A DNA stretch of 64,000 bases from Flavisolibacter longurius (GTDB taxonomy: Bacteria > Bacteroidota > Bacteroidia > Chitinophagales > Chitinophagaceae), in assembly GCA_013327885.1 (NCBI GenBank), contig JABUMY010000014.1, positions 62,001 through 126,000 of the forward strand. Reading direction: 5' to 3'. Every line of letters starts with the position of its first letter. Within the stretch, counting starts at the first letter, position 1. Both the position numbers and the translations under genes were made by a program. Positions 44,105 through 53,296 of this stretch are shown here, piece after piece. Below the pieces are notes generated by a model that made no database searches, was not told where the DNA came from, and saw only the letters and a list, made by a program, of their open reading frames with translations.

Positions 44105-45649
44105 CTATTTCAGCGTCAGCGTTACTACCGATTTTGCCGGCAGCGCTACCGTCAAATTTTTGCCGCTGATGCGGGCACCGTTAAAATTGGCAGGGGCAAC
44201 TTTTTTATCCTGGCTAAACGTATTGATATCGGTAAGCGCACCGGACGTGATCATGCGGCCGCTGACAGTCTTAAAGTTGCCGTCCAGTGTTGTCTGGATC
44301 ATCTGTGTTTTGTTCGGATCCATGTTCACCAGCGAAATGTGCATGGCGCCGGTAGAATCCAACGAAGCCGAAACCGACAGGGCCGGGATTTTTTCGCCGC
44401 CAACACTGTAATCTGGGCTCGTAAACTGCACCGGTACCAGTTTGGCATCGTGGTGCACTTTGTAAAGGTCAAACACGTGGTAGGTAGGTGTAAGCAGCAT
44501 CTGCCGGCCCTCGGTAAGAATCAGTGCCTGCAATACATTCACTGTTTGGGCCAGGTTGGCCATCTTTACCCTGGCCGCATGATTGTTAAAAATATTCAGG
44601 TGCAGGCCGGCGATCAGCGCATCCCGCAAGCTGTTTTGCTGGTACAGGAAACCGGGATTGGTGCCGGGTTCCACATCGGTCCAAATACCCCACTCGTCCA
44701 CCACCAGCGCAACCCGTTTGGCACTGTCGTACTTGTCCATGATGGCCGAATGTTTGGTCACCAGTTCATCCATGCGCCAGGCATTTTTCATCGTGTTGAA
44801 ATACTGCGCTTCATCAAACTGCGTGGCAGAACCTTTTTTGCCCCAGTTGCCGGTAGGAATGGTATAATAGTGCAGCGACACACCCCACATCATGTTGAGC
44901 GGGATGGTTTTCATCAGCGTTTCTGTCCAATGGTAATCGAAGGAGTTGGCACCACCGGCTACCTTGCGCAGGCGGGCATTGGGATAATTTTTTGCGTATG
45001 AAGCATAGCGCTTGTATTCGTTAGCGTAATACTCGGCAGTCATGTTGCCGCCACAACCCCAGTTCTCGTTGCCCACGCCCCAGTACTGCACATTATACGG
45101 TTGTGGGTGACCGTTTTGCCTGCGCAGGTTGGCCATCGGGCTCTCGCCGTCGAAATTGAGGTATTCGATCCACTTGCTCATTTCTTCCACGGTGCCGCTG
45201 CCCACGTTACCGGCAATGTAAGGCTCCGTGTTCAGCAGGTTGCAGAGCTCCAGGAATTCATGCGTGCCAAAGCTGTTGTCTTCCACTACGCCACCCCAGT
45301 TGGTGTTCACCATTCGGGGACGGCTTTCCCTTGGACCAATGCCATCCCGCCAGTGGTATTCATCGGCAAAGCAGCCACCCGGCCAGCGCAGGTTGGGAAT
45401 ATTGATCTTTTTCAACGCTTCCACCACATCCAGGCGAATGCGGTATTTCTTGGGAACGTTCAGCGTATCGCTGACCCAAAAGCCATCGTAAATACACCGT
45501 CCCAGGTGTTCGGCAAAATGCCCGTAAATGTGGCGACTGATGGTGGTAGGTGTGTTCTTTGTAGTAAGCGTAAGCTGTACCTGTGCCGATGCTGTGGTAG
45601 AAAAGAGAGCAGCGGCAAAAAAGATTCGTGTCAGGGATTTGATTTGCAT
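44105..45649 (-). CDS. abfA: GH51 alpha-L-arabinofuranosidase, secreted
   Basis: A 514-residue GH51 enzyme that releases terminal arabinofuranose from arabinan and arabinogalactan side chains. The (beta/alpha)8 barrel shows [13 protein letters not shown], acid/base Glu195 in GVGNENWG and nucleophile Glu319 in VVDEWGIW. The C-terminal beta-sandwich runs from about 390 to the end. A Sec signal (1-22, ending ASAQ) exports it, whereas many bacterial GH51 enzymes are cytosolic. It is preceded by a CAGGAY direct repeat 126 bases upstream and lies between GH88 and the dehydrogenase on one strand. Confidence 0.94.
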   Translation of the reverse strand: MQIKSLTRIFFAAALFSTTASAQVQLTLTTKNTPTTISRHIYGHFAEHLGRCIYDGFWVSDTLNVPKKYRIRLDVVEALKKINIPNLRWPGGCFADEYHWRDGIGPRESRPRMVNTNWGGVVEDNSFGTHEFLELCNLLNTEPYIAGNVGSGTVEEMSKWIEYLNFDGESPMANLRRQNGHPQPYNVQYWGVGNENWGCGGNMTAEYYANEYKRYASYAKNYPNARLRKVAGGANSFDYHWTETLMKTIPLNMMWGVSLHYYTIPTGNWGKKGSATQFDEAQYFNTMKNAWRMDELVTKHSAIMDKYDSAKRVALVVDEWGIWTDVEPGTNPGFLYQQNSLRDALIAGLHLNIFNNHAARVKMANLAQTVNVLQALILTEGRQMLLTPTYHVFDLYKVHHDAKLVPVQFTSPDYSVGGEKIPALSVSASLDSTGAMHISLVNMDPNKTQMIQTTLDGNFKTVSGRMITSGALTDINTFSQDKKVAPANFNGARISGKNLTVALPAKSVVTLTLK

Positions 45650-45774
45650 GGAGGTAACTTACAACGTTTTTTGTGCTTTCCCATCCAAAAAAAATTCTTC
45701 CGGAATATTTACTGCACCTCCTGAAAAGCAAGCAATCGTTGAACCTTTAAAGTAAAGAATGCCCCTGCGCCAGC

Positions 45775-45790
45775 TATCCTGCCGCATCCT
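45775..45790 (-). promoter_or_regulatory. CAGGAT-n4-CAGGAT direct repeat before GH51
   Basis: The minus-strand reading is CAGGATGCGGCAGGAT, 126 bases upstream of the GH51 start codon and past the GH88 stop. Flank and spacer resemble the copy at 34432. Confidence 0.55.
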
Positions 45791-45811
45791 GAAAATGATG
45801 GCTGAAAAAGT

Positions 45812-47008
45812 CTATTGTTGAAAGCCTTTGTAACGAAGCATTGCTTCAATAAAATAATAATCAGCATAGGTCAGCGACACATCCACTTCGGTGCCGGCGG
45901 GAAGGTGTCCCACGCAATGCTGAAGAAGGAAGCCACCGTTGGTGCCTGGTGCAGAACGGTAGGTTGGTGAAGAGAGCGACCGCAGCATCGTTTCGGCGGC
46001 GTTGAAATATTTTTTACCGGCAGCCGCATCGGCATAGCGACACAATTCCAACAAAGCCGCGCTGGTGATGGCACCGGCCGAAGCATCCCGGAGCGCAGAC
46101 GGAATATTGGGTGCATTAAAATCCCAGTACGGGATTTTATCCTCCGGCAAGGCGGGATGATCCAGCATAAAATTGGCGATGGCTTCTGCCTGCGCCAGGT
46201 ATTTCGGGTCTTTTGTTTCGCGGTACATCACGGTAAAGCCATACAGTCCCCAGGCCTGTCCGCGGGCCCAGGCCGATTCTTTGCTGTGCCCCTGCGCCGT
46301 CTTTTTTTCCTGCACGGCACCGGTCGTTGGATCATAATTCACCACATGGTAAGAGCTGTTGTCTGGACGAAAATGATGTTTGATGGTATTGTCGGCATGG
46401 GTTACCGCAATTTTATAAAACGAAGAATCGCCACTAACCCTTGTAGCCCAGAACAGCAGTTCCAAGTTCATCATGTTGTCGATGATCACGAGGAAATCGG
46501 AGGGCTTCGAATTCCACGACTTAATCGTGCCCACCGTTGGATTAAAACGTGTACTCAGTGACTTGGCACTTTGCAGGAGAATGTCTTTGTACTCCGGCTT
46601 CGATGCTATTCGGGTTGCATTTCCAAAACTGCAAAACATCATAAAACCCAGGTCATGCGTGCCGGTATTCATCTTTTCTTTTTCCAGGAGGGCCAGCATG
46701 CGAAGCGCCTCGTTGTACAGGATCGTGTCTCCAGTTTGTTCGTATAAATACAGCAGTGTACCGGGATAAAAGCCGCTGCACCACCACTCGGAGCCGCTGA
46801 ATTCGTACGCTGCTTTTTTGGGGTCATAGTTCTTCGGAAATTTTCCCGCAGGCAATGCCTTCATTAATATCTTGTATTGATCCGCAGTTGGTGCAAATGC
46901 GGCGTCCACCGTTTGTAGTAAGGTTTTATCCGGCGTTACCTGCAAGCCCTTCGGGCCGGAGCAGGCAACAACTGCCAAAAGGAGGAAAAGAAAATAAGCT
47001 GGCTTCAT
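45812..47008 (-). CDS. GH88 unsaturated glucuronyl/galacturonyl hydrolase, lipoprotein
   Basis: A 398-residue (alpha/alpha)6-barrel hydrolase with lipoprotein signal FLFLLLAVVAC. The GH88 signature residues are Asp119 in GTHDLGFMMF and Asp177 in IIDNMMNLELL, matching the two essential acids of Bacillus UGL, with GSEWWCSGFYPG at the barrel mouth. GH88 enzymes hydrate the 4,5-double bond of unsaturated uronyl oligosaccharides made by lyases, releasing the deoxy-uronate. With two GH105 enzymes in the window, different linkages to rhamnose, glucose or sulphated sugars are probably covered. It lies between GH106 and GH51 on the same strand. Confidence 0.9.
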   Translation of the reverse strand: MKPAYFLFLLLAVVACSGPKGLQVTPDKTLLQTVDAAFAPTADQYKILMKALPAGKFPKNYDPKKAAYEFSGSEWWCSGFYPGTLLYLYEQTGDTILYNEALRMLALLEKEKMNTGTHDLGFMMFCSFGNATRIASKPEYKDILLQSAKSLSTRFNPTVGTIKSWNSKPSDFLVIIDNMMNLELLFWATRVSGDSSFYKIAVTHADNTIKHHFRPDNSSYHVVNYDPTTGAVQEKKTAQGHSKESAWARGQAWGLYGFTVMYRETKDPKYLAQAEAIANFMLDHPALPEDKIPYWDFNAPNIPSALRDASAGAITSAALLELCRYADAAAGKKYFNAAETMLRSLSSPTYRSAPGTNGGFLLQHCVGHLPAGTEVDVSLTYADYYFIEAMLRYKGFQQ

Positions 47009-47031
47009 CCGTACAAATTAAACAATTAAGG

Positions 47032-47201
47032 GCAGAGTGGTGAATGGCAAGTCAGGTCGTATTTATTTACCTCCAACTACTCATGAAAAACCCTTGTACA
47101 AAGCCCCTATCTTACCGGCAGCAAGGAAAGGGTGAAGGGTTGATCACGGTCGCAAATGCTCAGAACAGGAAGATTGCACAACAACAGGAAGATTGCACAA
47201 C
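47032..47201. repeat. 7-bp GGTGAAT-type array and a perfect 19-bp tandem duplication upstream of GH88
   Basis: 47032-47059 is a short degenerate array (GCAGAGT, GGTGAAT, GGCAAGT, CAGGTCG) that shares its end with 27821-27855. 47164-47182 and 47183-47201 are two identical 19-base copies in tandem (each starts AACAGGAAG), close behind the stop of the GH106 gene. The duplication could form paired protein sites or simply be a recent slip. Confidence 0.7.
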
Positions 47202-47228
47202 AATAAAACATCAACAAAGAAGAAACCT

Positions 47229-50054
47229 TTACTCATAGTTCACTGGCGTTAGTGTAACCGGTCCTAAAATACCCGAGGGCAAAGGTTTCCAGCCGGCCGC
47301 CGTAAAGATGCCGCCTTTTGCATTTTCCGCCCGTCGTGCCGGCATGTTGGTATTGTAAAAAATCTTCCAGGGAAGATTAGCCTTATCCATGTAGATGATG
47401 CGGTTGGCCATCAGGTTGGCTACCACCACTTCCAGTGTATTGCTAGCTTTTAAAGAAGAAGCCGGAATGGTTACCTGGAAGGTAGGCCCCACCAGCGTGG
47501 CGAGCTTTTTTCCGTTCAAAAATACTTCTGCGGTTTCATGCACTTTGCCCAGGTCCAATACCCAGGCTTGCGCCGTACCGGATGGTTTGGTAAAGGTTGT
47601 GGTGTTTTTCGCGGTGCCAGAAAAATTCGCTCCATCTGCACTGCTTTCTGTCCATGATTCGAGTTTGTTTGTCGTAAAGCTTTTGGGCAGGGTGGGTCCG
47701 CCGGTTAAGAAAGAAATGTTCCATTCGCCGTTGAGTTCAACGGGAGGACCGGCCTGCTTTGCATACGAATAAGCAGCCCCTTTTTTGGCCGTGCCGTAGG
47801 TTTGCATAATGATGGATTGATAGGGTTGCAGTTGCAGCAACACTTCCGTTTCTCCCTGTGGGTTTGTCCGGTATTTGGCCCCACGGATATCACCGCCCAT
47901 GGGTTCGAAGAAAAACACGGAAGCGGCTTTTGTCCGCAGCGGCACCCAGTCGTAAACCGTTTTTTCTGTCCGGTTGTTGATGAAGTATACTTTACCATCG
48001 CTGTTTTTTCGGCGGATAAACGACAGACCTTTTTCTACCATCACCTCGTGTTTGACAGCGGCTGCTGTTAACAAAGCTTCCAGGTTATCGCTTACAACAA
48101 AAGCGCCTTTGCCCACGACTGCTTTTTTTACCTTGCCCTCTTCTTTGAAAGAAAGCTGCGCAACAAGTTGCTGAAAGATTTTTCTTCTTTCTTCCAAGCC
48201 GTGCCAGCCCGGCACATCCGAAGGCATGTCTTTGTAAGCAAGAATGGTAACACCAGCTTTTGCCAACGCCAGCAATTTCTGAAAGGAGGCTTCGGTCATC
48301 AGCTGGTTTGCCGGAAGCAGGATTGTTTTGTAGGCATTGTTTGTTGTCTGAATGCTGGCACCTGTCGCTTTAAATTTCTGCAACTGCCGGTCCGAAAAAA
48401 AATCAAATCCATACCCTTCTTCCAGCATCCATTTCGACACATGTTCAAAATCCGAATTCACAAAGTTGCGTTCCATACCATCAAAATGTTGCAGCAACTC
48501 ACGGCTTTGCTCCGAGTACTTGTCTACCAACGGGTAATATAGCAATACATCATTATCGGGTTTGCCGCCCTGCAGGAAAGATTGCACCCGGGTAACGTAA
48601 GCATTCAAGGCACCAAAATCTTTCCACTGTGGGTTCTCGGGCTGAAAATGCACCGCGGCATAAAACAGCCATCCAGGCCAGGGGGCATCTTTCGGCGAGT
48701 ATTCAGTACCATGGTAAATAACGTGATTAACGCCGCCAAGAAAATACAGGTCAAGCAGCTTTTTCACATCGCCCCAGTTGGACAAAAAATGTTCATTCAG
48801 CCAGGTGGCGGATTCTGCCGCCGCCAGCTTTTTTCCGCTTACGTTGGTCACCGATGTGGCAAACTTAAACCGCAAGATATCCGTGCCTTCGGTTTCCGGA
48901 ATATCCACGGCATCGTACAGATCGAGGGTATTGGCCGGTGAGCCGTGCGACTGGTTACGCACCATGGCCCCTTTGGAGGAGCCCCAACGCTTCCAGATCT
49001 CTGTAAAGTTGTGCAGGATCAGTTCATCGATCGTGGCGCGGTAATCATACAACACCCTTTGGTTCTTTTCTTTTTCATCCTTGCCAAAAAGTGCCGGCAA
49101 GTGCTGGCGCAGATCATATCCTCTTCGCTTTTTGAATTCAGCGAAGAGCAGCGGCGTCCAGTTGGCCTGTCCTCGTGCATCATCCACTTCGTACGAATCA
49201 TTAAAAAAAGCACGGAGGTAAGAAAGATCAAAACCTTTGAAGGCCGCATCAAATTTTTTGAAATAATTGTTGGCAGCGGTGGCTGAAAAATGATCAATGG
49301 CATACCCTTCGCCACCGGGTGCCGCCCGTTCTACCATTTTGCCGTGCAACCCGGAGAATACGGCGTACAATGTCCATTTTTCGTTGCCGGGTGCCGTCCA
49401 ATCCAGCATGCCATCTTTACCGACATATTTTGTCAGGTTAACCGATTGGCTACCGTTGTAGGCCATCAGGGTTTGTACCGGTAGCTCTTCGGCGTAAACG
49501 ATCTGGTCCAGCGCCAGGGCCTGCAGGTTGTTGTTCGTCCAGACTGGCCGTTTAAGAGTATCGGCGCTGGCCGGTTTGTTGTTGGCGGTACGCACAAAGG
49601 CATCCCGCTTGTAGGTAACGGGACTGTCTAACCGTTTTCCGCCATCAACGGTATAGGTTTTAAAATAGACGGATTTACTGGCGTCTTCTTCCTTCACCCA
49701 CGGCCCGCCGAAGGGCCAACCGGTGGCATTGGCAATGTCAACACCCAGTCCAAGGCGTTTGGATTCGTCCAGGGTATGCCGCAGCATGGACAGCCATTGG
49801 GGCGACAAAAAATCGATGAACTCTTTTTCATAGCCGTATACACCGTAAATGGGGGTGATCTCCACACCACCCAGTCCAACCTTTTGGTATTGCTCAAGGT
49901 TCCAGGTCAGGTCTCTTTTGTTGACGGCACTGCCCTCCCACCACCAACGGGTCCAGGGTTTGGTGGTGCTGGTAACCGCCGGCCAATTCACCTGGGCACC
50001 GGCGGTAAAAACGAAAAAGGAGAAGGAAAAAACAAAGACATTTTTTTTAACCAT
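47229..50054 (-). CDS. GH106 alpha-L-rhamnosidase
   Basis: A 941-residue secreted enzyme (signal ending TAGAQ) of the large GH106 type. Landmarks are the N-terminal WTRWWWEGSAVNKRDL, the barrel segment GVEITPIYGVYGYE, DIANATGWPFGGPWV, AFFNDSYEVDDARGQANW, the ESATWLNEHF stretch, GVNHVIYHGTEYSP, and C-terminal beta domains including LDLGKVHETAEVFLNGKKL (a carbohydrate-binding-like galactose-binding fold). GH106 enzymes of Bacteroidota cleave rhamnose from rhamnogalacturonan backbone oligomers or RG-II. It is preceded by a 466-base gap with the composite repeat and the GAACCTC array. Confidence 0.9.
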   Translation of the reverse strand: MVKKNVFVFSFSFFVFTAGAQVNWPAVTSTTKPWTRWWWEGSAVNKRDLTWNLEQYQKVGLGGVEITPIYGVYGYEKEFIDFLSPQWLSMLRHTLDESKRLGLGVDIANATGWPFGGPWVKEEDASKSVYFKTYTVDGGKRLDSPVTYKRDAFVRTANNKPASADTLKRPVWTNNNLQALALDQIVYAEELPVQTLMAYNGSQSVNLTKYVGKDGMLDWTAPGNEKWTLYAVFSGLHGKMVERAAPGGEGYAIDHFSATAANNYFKKFDAAFKGFDLSYLRAFFNDSYEVDDARGQANWTPLLFAEFKKRRGYDLRQHLPALFGKDEKEKNQRVLYDYRATIDELILHNFTEIWKRWGSSKGAMVRNQSHGSPANTLDLYDAVDIPETEGTDILRFKFATSVTNVSGKKLAAAESATWLNEHFLSNWGDVKKLLDLYFLGGVNHVIYHGTEYSPKDAPWPGWLFYAAVHFQPENPQWKDFGALNAYVTRVQSFLQGGKPDNDVLLYYPLVDKYSEQSRELLQHFDGMERNFVNSDFEHVSKWMLEEGYGFDFFSDRQLQKFKATGASIQTTNNAYKTILLPANQLMTEASFQKLLALAKAGVTILAYKDMPSDVPGWHGLEERRKIFQQLVAQLSFKEEGKVKKAVVGKGAFVVSDNLEALLTAAAVKHEVMVEKGLSFIRRKNSDGKVYFINNRTEKTVYDWVPLRTKAASVFFFEPMGGDIRGAKYRTNPQGETEVLLQLQPYQSIIMQTYGTAKKGAAYSYAKQAGPPVELNGEWNISFLTGGPTLPKSFTTNKLESWTESSADGANFSGTAKNTTTFTKPSGTAQAWVLDLGKVHETAEVFLNGKKLATLVGPTFQVTIPASSLKASNTLEVVVANLMANRIIYMDKANLPWKIFYNTNMPARRAENAKGGIFTAAGWKPLPSGILGPVTLTPVNYE

Positions 50055-50105
50055 TGCAAGAAATCATTTTAGGTACTAAGCTGCTGTGCTACTATTTAAC
50101 TTCCG

Positions 50106-50227
50106 TTGCGTCGCACTCTTGTGCGGCTGGGATTTCTATTCAGCTTTTTTTCAGAACCACAGAGACACAAGGGCACAGAGTTACACGGTGGTCCCCAGTG
50201 TTCTCCGTGTCTCCGTGGTTCAAAAAA
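50106..50227. repeat. Composite intergenic repeat (CACTTGTACGG module plus 9-bp palindromic array)
   Basis: 50106-50144 carries GTTGCGTCGCACTCTTGTGCGG and CTATTCAGC, joined to a palindrome at 50145-50227 with arms GAACCACAGAGACAC and GTGTCTCCGTGGTTC, both outer ends in T/A runs. Order and orientation equal 16281-16404. It lies between the GH106 start and the perfect 7-bp array. Confidence 0.75.
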
Positions 50228-50397
50228 CACGTAAAGCTTTCGGAGTGAAGAAGGAGTATTGTTCTTTCTGCTCCCAGGTCTCTATTGTTCGACCCCTACG
50301 GGGCCGGGTGAAACCGTTGGTGTTTCTTTTCTACCAAGGTGTGGCTACTACGGAGCCGGTTGCTCAAAAGCTATCCTTATCTACCTTCAAACATTTA

Positions 50398-50487
50398 TCG
50401 AACCTCGAACCTCGAACCTCGAACCTCGAACCTCGAACCTCGAACCTCGAACCTCGAACCTCGAACCTCGAACCTCGAACCTCGAAC
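50398..50487 (+). repeat. Perfect 7-bp tandem array (GAACCTC), about 12.8 copies
   Basis: Ninety bases of identical AACCTCG units with no variation, unlike all other 7-bp arrays in the window. It lies 34 bases from the stop of the PL22-like gene. Frames through it code for a repeated EPRTSNL peptide, but no gene with a plausible start, domain or neighbours includes it. Confidence 0.9.
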
Positions 50488-50520
50488 AATGAATATACTG
50501 GTTCAATCTTTTGCCTGGCT

Positions 50521-51876
50521 TCAATCGTATTTTCTCTTCAGCCAATCCTCCGGCACGGGCACAATGCAGATGTTCATCGACCGGCCATCGGCAGAAAGCA
50601 TGGCGGATTGGATCTGGATCTTTTTACCATCGGGATGAAAGGTAGGATGCGGGTGATCGGCGGCAGTTGTTTTATGTCCTGTCGTGAGCAACTTCATTTC
50701 CCTTGTATGCCGGTCAATGAGATATAAACTGCGGGAAAAATCATCACCTACTGCAAAGCGTCCGTCGGGTGAACCGTGCACATGCCAAAGGCCGCTGCCA
50801 GTAGGTGTTTGCCCGGCAATGGTCATTTGCCGTGTCCGTAGGTTAACGATACCCAGTCCCGTTGGTTTTTCCCTTGTACCCGACGGTCCCCAGGCTGCTT
50901 CCTGCCCCGGATTGGCGCCACCGACAGCGGTGCCTGCTGTATCGGTCCCGGCAATCTTACGGTGACCCATAACCGCAAACGCCACTTCGTCTTTCGAAAT
51001 GACTGCTTCATGCGTTACCCATTCATAGTCGGCTTCCGGATAAAGCGGACGCAAACCCGTGCCGTCGGCTTTTACCGTCCAGGTGCGTTGCGGCGATTTG
51101 CCGCCGGTTTCCCAGCAAAACACAATTTCGCCTGCCACCCAGGGATTGCTTTGCACATGACCGATCTGGAAAGGAACGGAAATGATGTATGTCAGCTCAC
51201 CGGTTGTAAGATTCATTTTCATCAGGCCTGCCGGGCCAGCGCCCATGCCTCGTGGACCAAACGCTTCTTCGATCATTGTACCGGGTTCTATGTGTTTCGC
51301 AGCTTTTGTTCTGCCCACACGGAAGTAAACCACCTCCTCTTCCGCATCCAGCGCCATATCGCCACCGGCGCCAAATTCTCCCGGTATTGTTCCGCAGATA
51401 CGCTGGTAGGCTGCAGCAGGCTTCATGCGGCCCGCTTTGCTGTCAGTTAACACCGCTTGCAGGTCCGCTTCTACCACTTGCAAAGACCCGCCACTTCGGC
51501 GTTGCGCCGTATCGGTAGTGGCATAGCGCATGTAATAAAGCTTCATGGACTTTTGGGCAACGCATAACATCCCGGTATACCCGCCTTCCGTTACCTGAAC
51601 GATGTCGCCTGTCCCTTCATGCACGGCCAGCGCCTCGTTGCGAACCCGGTTGGAGCGGAAGATGATCCATTCGCCATTGGATGTCCACTGCGCATGGGTG
51701 GGATAAATCTTGGAATCACCCGCCGGTGTGCTGGTCAAAAAAGTAAGCATCGTACCGGTGACGGGATCCTTCACCACCTTTCGTTCTGATGGAAAACGCT
51801 TACCGATCTGTGCTGAGCCCAGAAGCGAAAAGCCCAGGAAAAGGATGGGGAAAATGGCAAAAAATTTATGTCGCAT
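50521..51876 (-). CDS. PL22-like oligogalacturonate lyase, secreted
   Basis: A 451-residue beta-propeller of the oligogalacturonate lyase (Pectate_lyase22/TolB-like) type, with repeated blades such as AQWTSNGEWIIFRSNR, GYTGMLCVAQKSMKLYYMRY, YEWVTHEAVISKDEVAFAVMGHRK and DHPHPTFHPDGKKIQIQS. Histidines in THAQW, VTHEA, WHVHGS and DHPHPTFHPDG could form the Mn-binding site known for family PL22. Family members split digalacturonate or unsaturated digalacturonate to 5-keto-4-deoxyuronate. Here a signal peptide (MRHKFFAIFPILFLGFSLLG) sends it out of the cytosol. The start at 51876 is chosen for that signal. It follows the GH105 gene by 88 bases. Confidence 0.82.
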   Translation of the reverse strand: MRHKFFAIFPILFLGFSLLGSAQIGKRFPSERKVVKDPVTGTMLTFLTSTPAGDSKIYPTHAQWTSNGEWIIFRSNRVRNEALAVHEGTGDIVQVTEGGYTGMLCVAQKSMKLYYMRYATTDTAQRRSGGSLQVVEADLQAVLTDSKAGRMKPAAAYQRICGTIPGEFGAGGDMALDAEEEVVYFRVGRTKAAKHIEPGTMIEEAFGPRGMGAGPAGLMKMNLTTGELTYIISVPFQIGHVQSNPWVAGEIVFCWETGGKSPQRTWTVKADGTGLRPLYPEADYEWVTHEAVISKDEVAFAVMGHRKIAGTDTAGTAVGGANPGQEAAWGPSGTREKPTGLGIVNLRTRQMTIAGQTPTGSGLWHVHGSPDGRFAVGDDFSRSLYLIDRHTREMKLLTTGHKTTAADHPHPTFHPDGKKIQIQSAMLSADGRSMNICIVPVPEDWLKRKYD

Positions 51877-51964
51877 GAACCGTAGGTTTTGCTTGCGATT
51901 AAAAAAAGCTATGATTACGTGAACGAACGACAAGAATAATCCAGCCGCATCACCGTAAATCGTT

Positions 51965-53296
51965 TTATTTTTTTGATTTTACCTGCAGCGAACTGTCGTT
52001 GATCTCAAAGAGATAATTATTCAGCAGGTTGATCACTTCTGCACCAGCCAGCAGCACAGGACCATAGCCGTGGGCTGCATACACATTCACCGGGCGGTAA
52101 TAATAAAACGCCGGATCGAAGGCCATGCCCGTACCCACACAGGTTCCTTCCACCTGGCCCTTGTCGTTCACCTTTGTTGCCACCGCATTCCAGGCCAGCA
52201 GGGCCGCCGGTGCATACGCCCTGGCATTCAGCCAGCCTTTGTTGATGCCACGGGCAAAACAATAGGCGTAAATGGCCGTCGCTGATGTTTCGAGGTAGGA
52301 ATCGTTCTTGTCGAGCAACTGGTGCCAGAAACCCTGTCCTGTTTGATAAGAAGCCAGTCCTTTAGCATGGGCCTGGAACTGTTGCAACACAGCAGCCCTT
52401 CCAGGGTGAGAGTCCGGCAACACATCGAGTAATTCGGCCATGGCCATCAGGGCCCAACCGTTGGCCCTTGCCCATCGAAACTCCGGGTGCACATCCATTT
52501 CCTCTACCCAACCGTGCATGTAAACATTGAGGTCTTTGTTGAACATGCGGTCCGAAAAAAGTTTGACCTGCGCCACCGCATCGTCGTAATATTTTTTATC
52601 ACCGGTGAGTTTTCCCATCTGCGCCAGCGCCGGGATGCTCATGTACAGGTCATCGAGCCAGAGGGTATTTTTTTGCGGACGGTTGCGGGCCAGGGTGCCA
52701 TCCGGCAGGCGAAATTCTTTTGTCGAAACGTAATTGAGGTAATGATCCACCAACGGACGAATGGAGGGATTACCGCCGTTGCGCAGGGTTTTGATCATGG
52801 CTGCGGCCACGGCACCGGCATCGTCCAGGGCATGCGGCGCAATGGGCTGCCTGAAAGGATTGCTGCTCTTTGGATACTGCTGGTAAAGCTTTGTAAACGC
52901 AGGTAAGGCTGACAAAATAAAATCAACCCTCTTTTTGGTGTAGTCAGCATATTTTGGATCACCGGTAGCGGCACTGGCTTCCAGCATGCCGCTGTAGGTA
53001 ACACCCCATTCATAACTGGTGAGGCGAAAATCACCCGGCTTCACCACCGTGTTGGTATCAACCGCATTGAGTGCAACCGGTTCGCCGGTTTTTCGGTTAA
53101 CCAATCCCGTTGGCGTGGTGGCGTCAAGGTATTGGTAAACCCGGTCGATCACCGCTTTTACGGCTTCGGTTTTGGGTGCACCGTAGGGTGTGGGGTAATC
53201 AACTTTCAGGGCATGGAGCGGCGCCGTCACATCATTGGCTTTTTGGGCATGCACTAGCTGGAAAAAAAGGAGGGAAAGAAGGGTCAATCTTTTCAT
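51965..53296 (-). CDS. GH105-type unsaturated rhamnogalacturonyl hydrolase (second copy)
   Basis: A 443-residue secreted (alpha/alpha)6-barrel protein (signal 1-18, ending VHAQ). Acidic pairs that could serve in catalysis are in PHALDDAGAV (158-159) and LWLDDLYMSIP (215-216), and the aromatic-rich site is in VEEMDVHPEFRWARANGWALMAMAELL. It is longer than the 372-residue GH105 at 29473-30591 and quite diverged from it, so the two probably handle different oligomer lengths or decorations. It is followed by the PL22-like gene (88 bases) and preceded by a CAGGAY element. Confidence 0.82.
   Translation of the reverse strand: MKRLTLLSLLFFQLVHAQKANDVTAPLHALKVDYPTPYGAPKTEAVKAVIDRVYQYLDATTPTGLVNRKTGEPVALNAVDTNTVVKPGDFRLTSYEWGVTYSGMLEASAATGDPKYADYTKKRVDFILSALPAFTKLYQQYPKSSNPFRQPIAPHALDDAGAVAAAMIKTLRNGGNPSIRPLVDHYLNYVSTKEFRLPDGTLARNRPQKNTLWLDDLYMSIPALAQMGKLTGDKKYYDDAVAQVKLFSDRMFNKDLNVYMHGWVEEMDVHPEFRWARANGWALMAMAELLDVLPDSHPGRAAVLQQFQAHAKGLASYQTGQGFWHQLLDKNDSYLETSATAIYAYCFARGINKGWLNARAYAPAALLAWNAVATKVNDKGQVEGTCVGTGMAFDPAFYYYRPVNVYAAHGYGPVLLAGAEVINLLNNYLFEINDSSLQVKSKK

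Noticed and set aside
50398-50487. CRISPR-like regular repetition
   Set aside because: Units are contiguous 7-mers with no spacers, and no cas gene is present.
50259-50492. ORFs containing EPRTSNL repeats
   Set aside because: They are translations of the perfect 7-bp DNA array (7 x 3 = 21 bases) and have no start context or domain.
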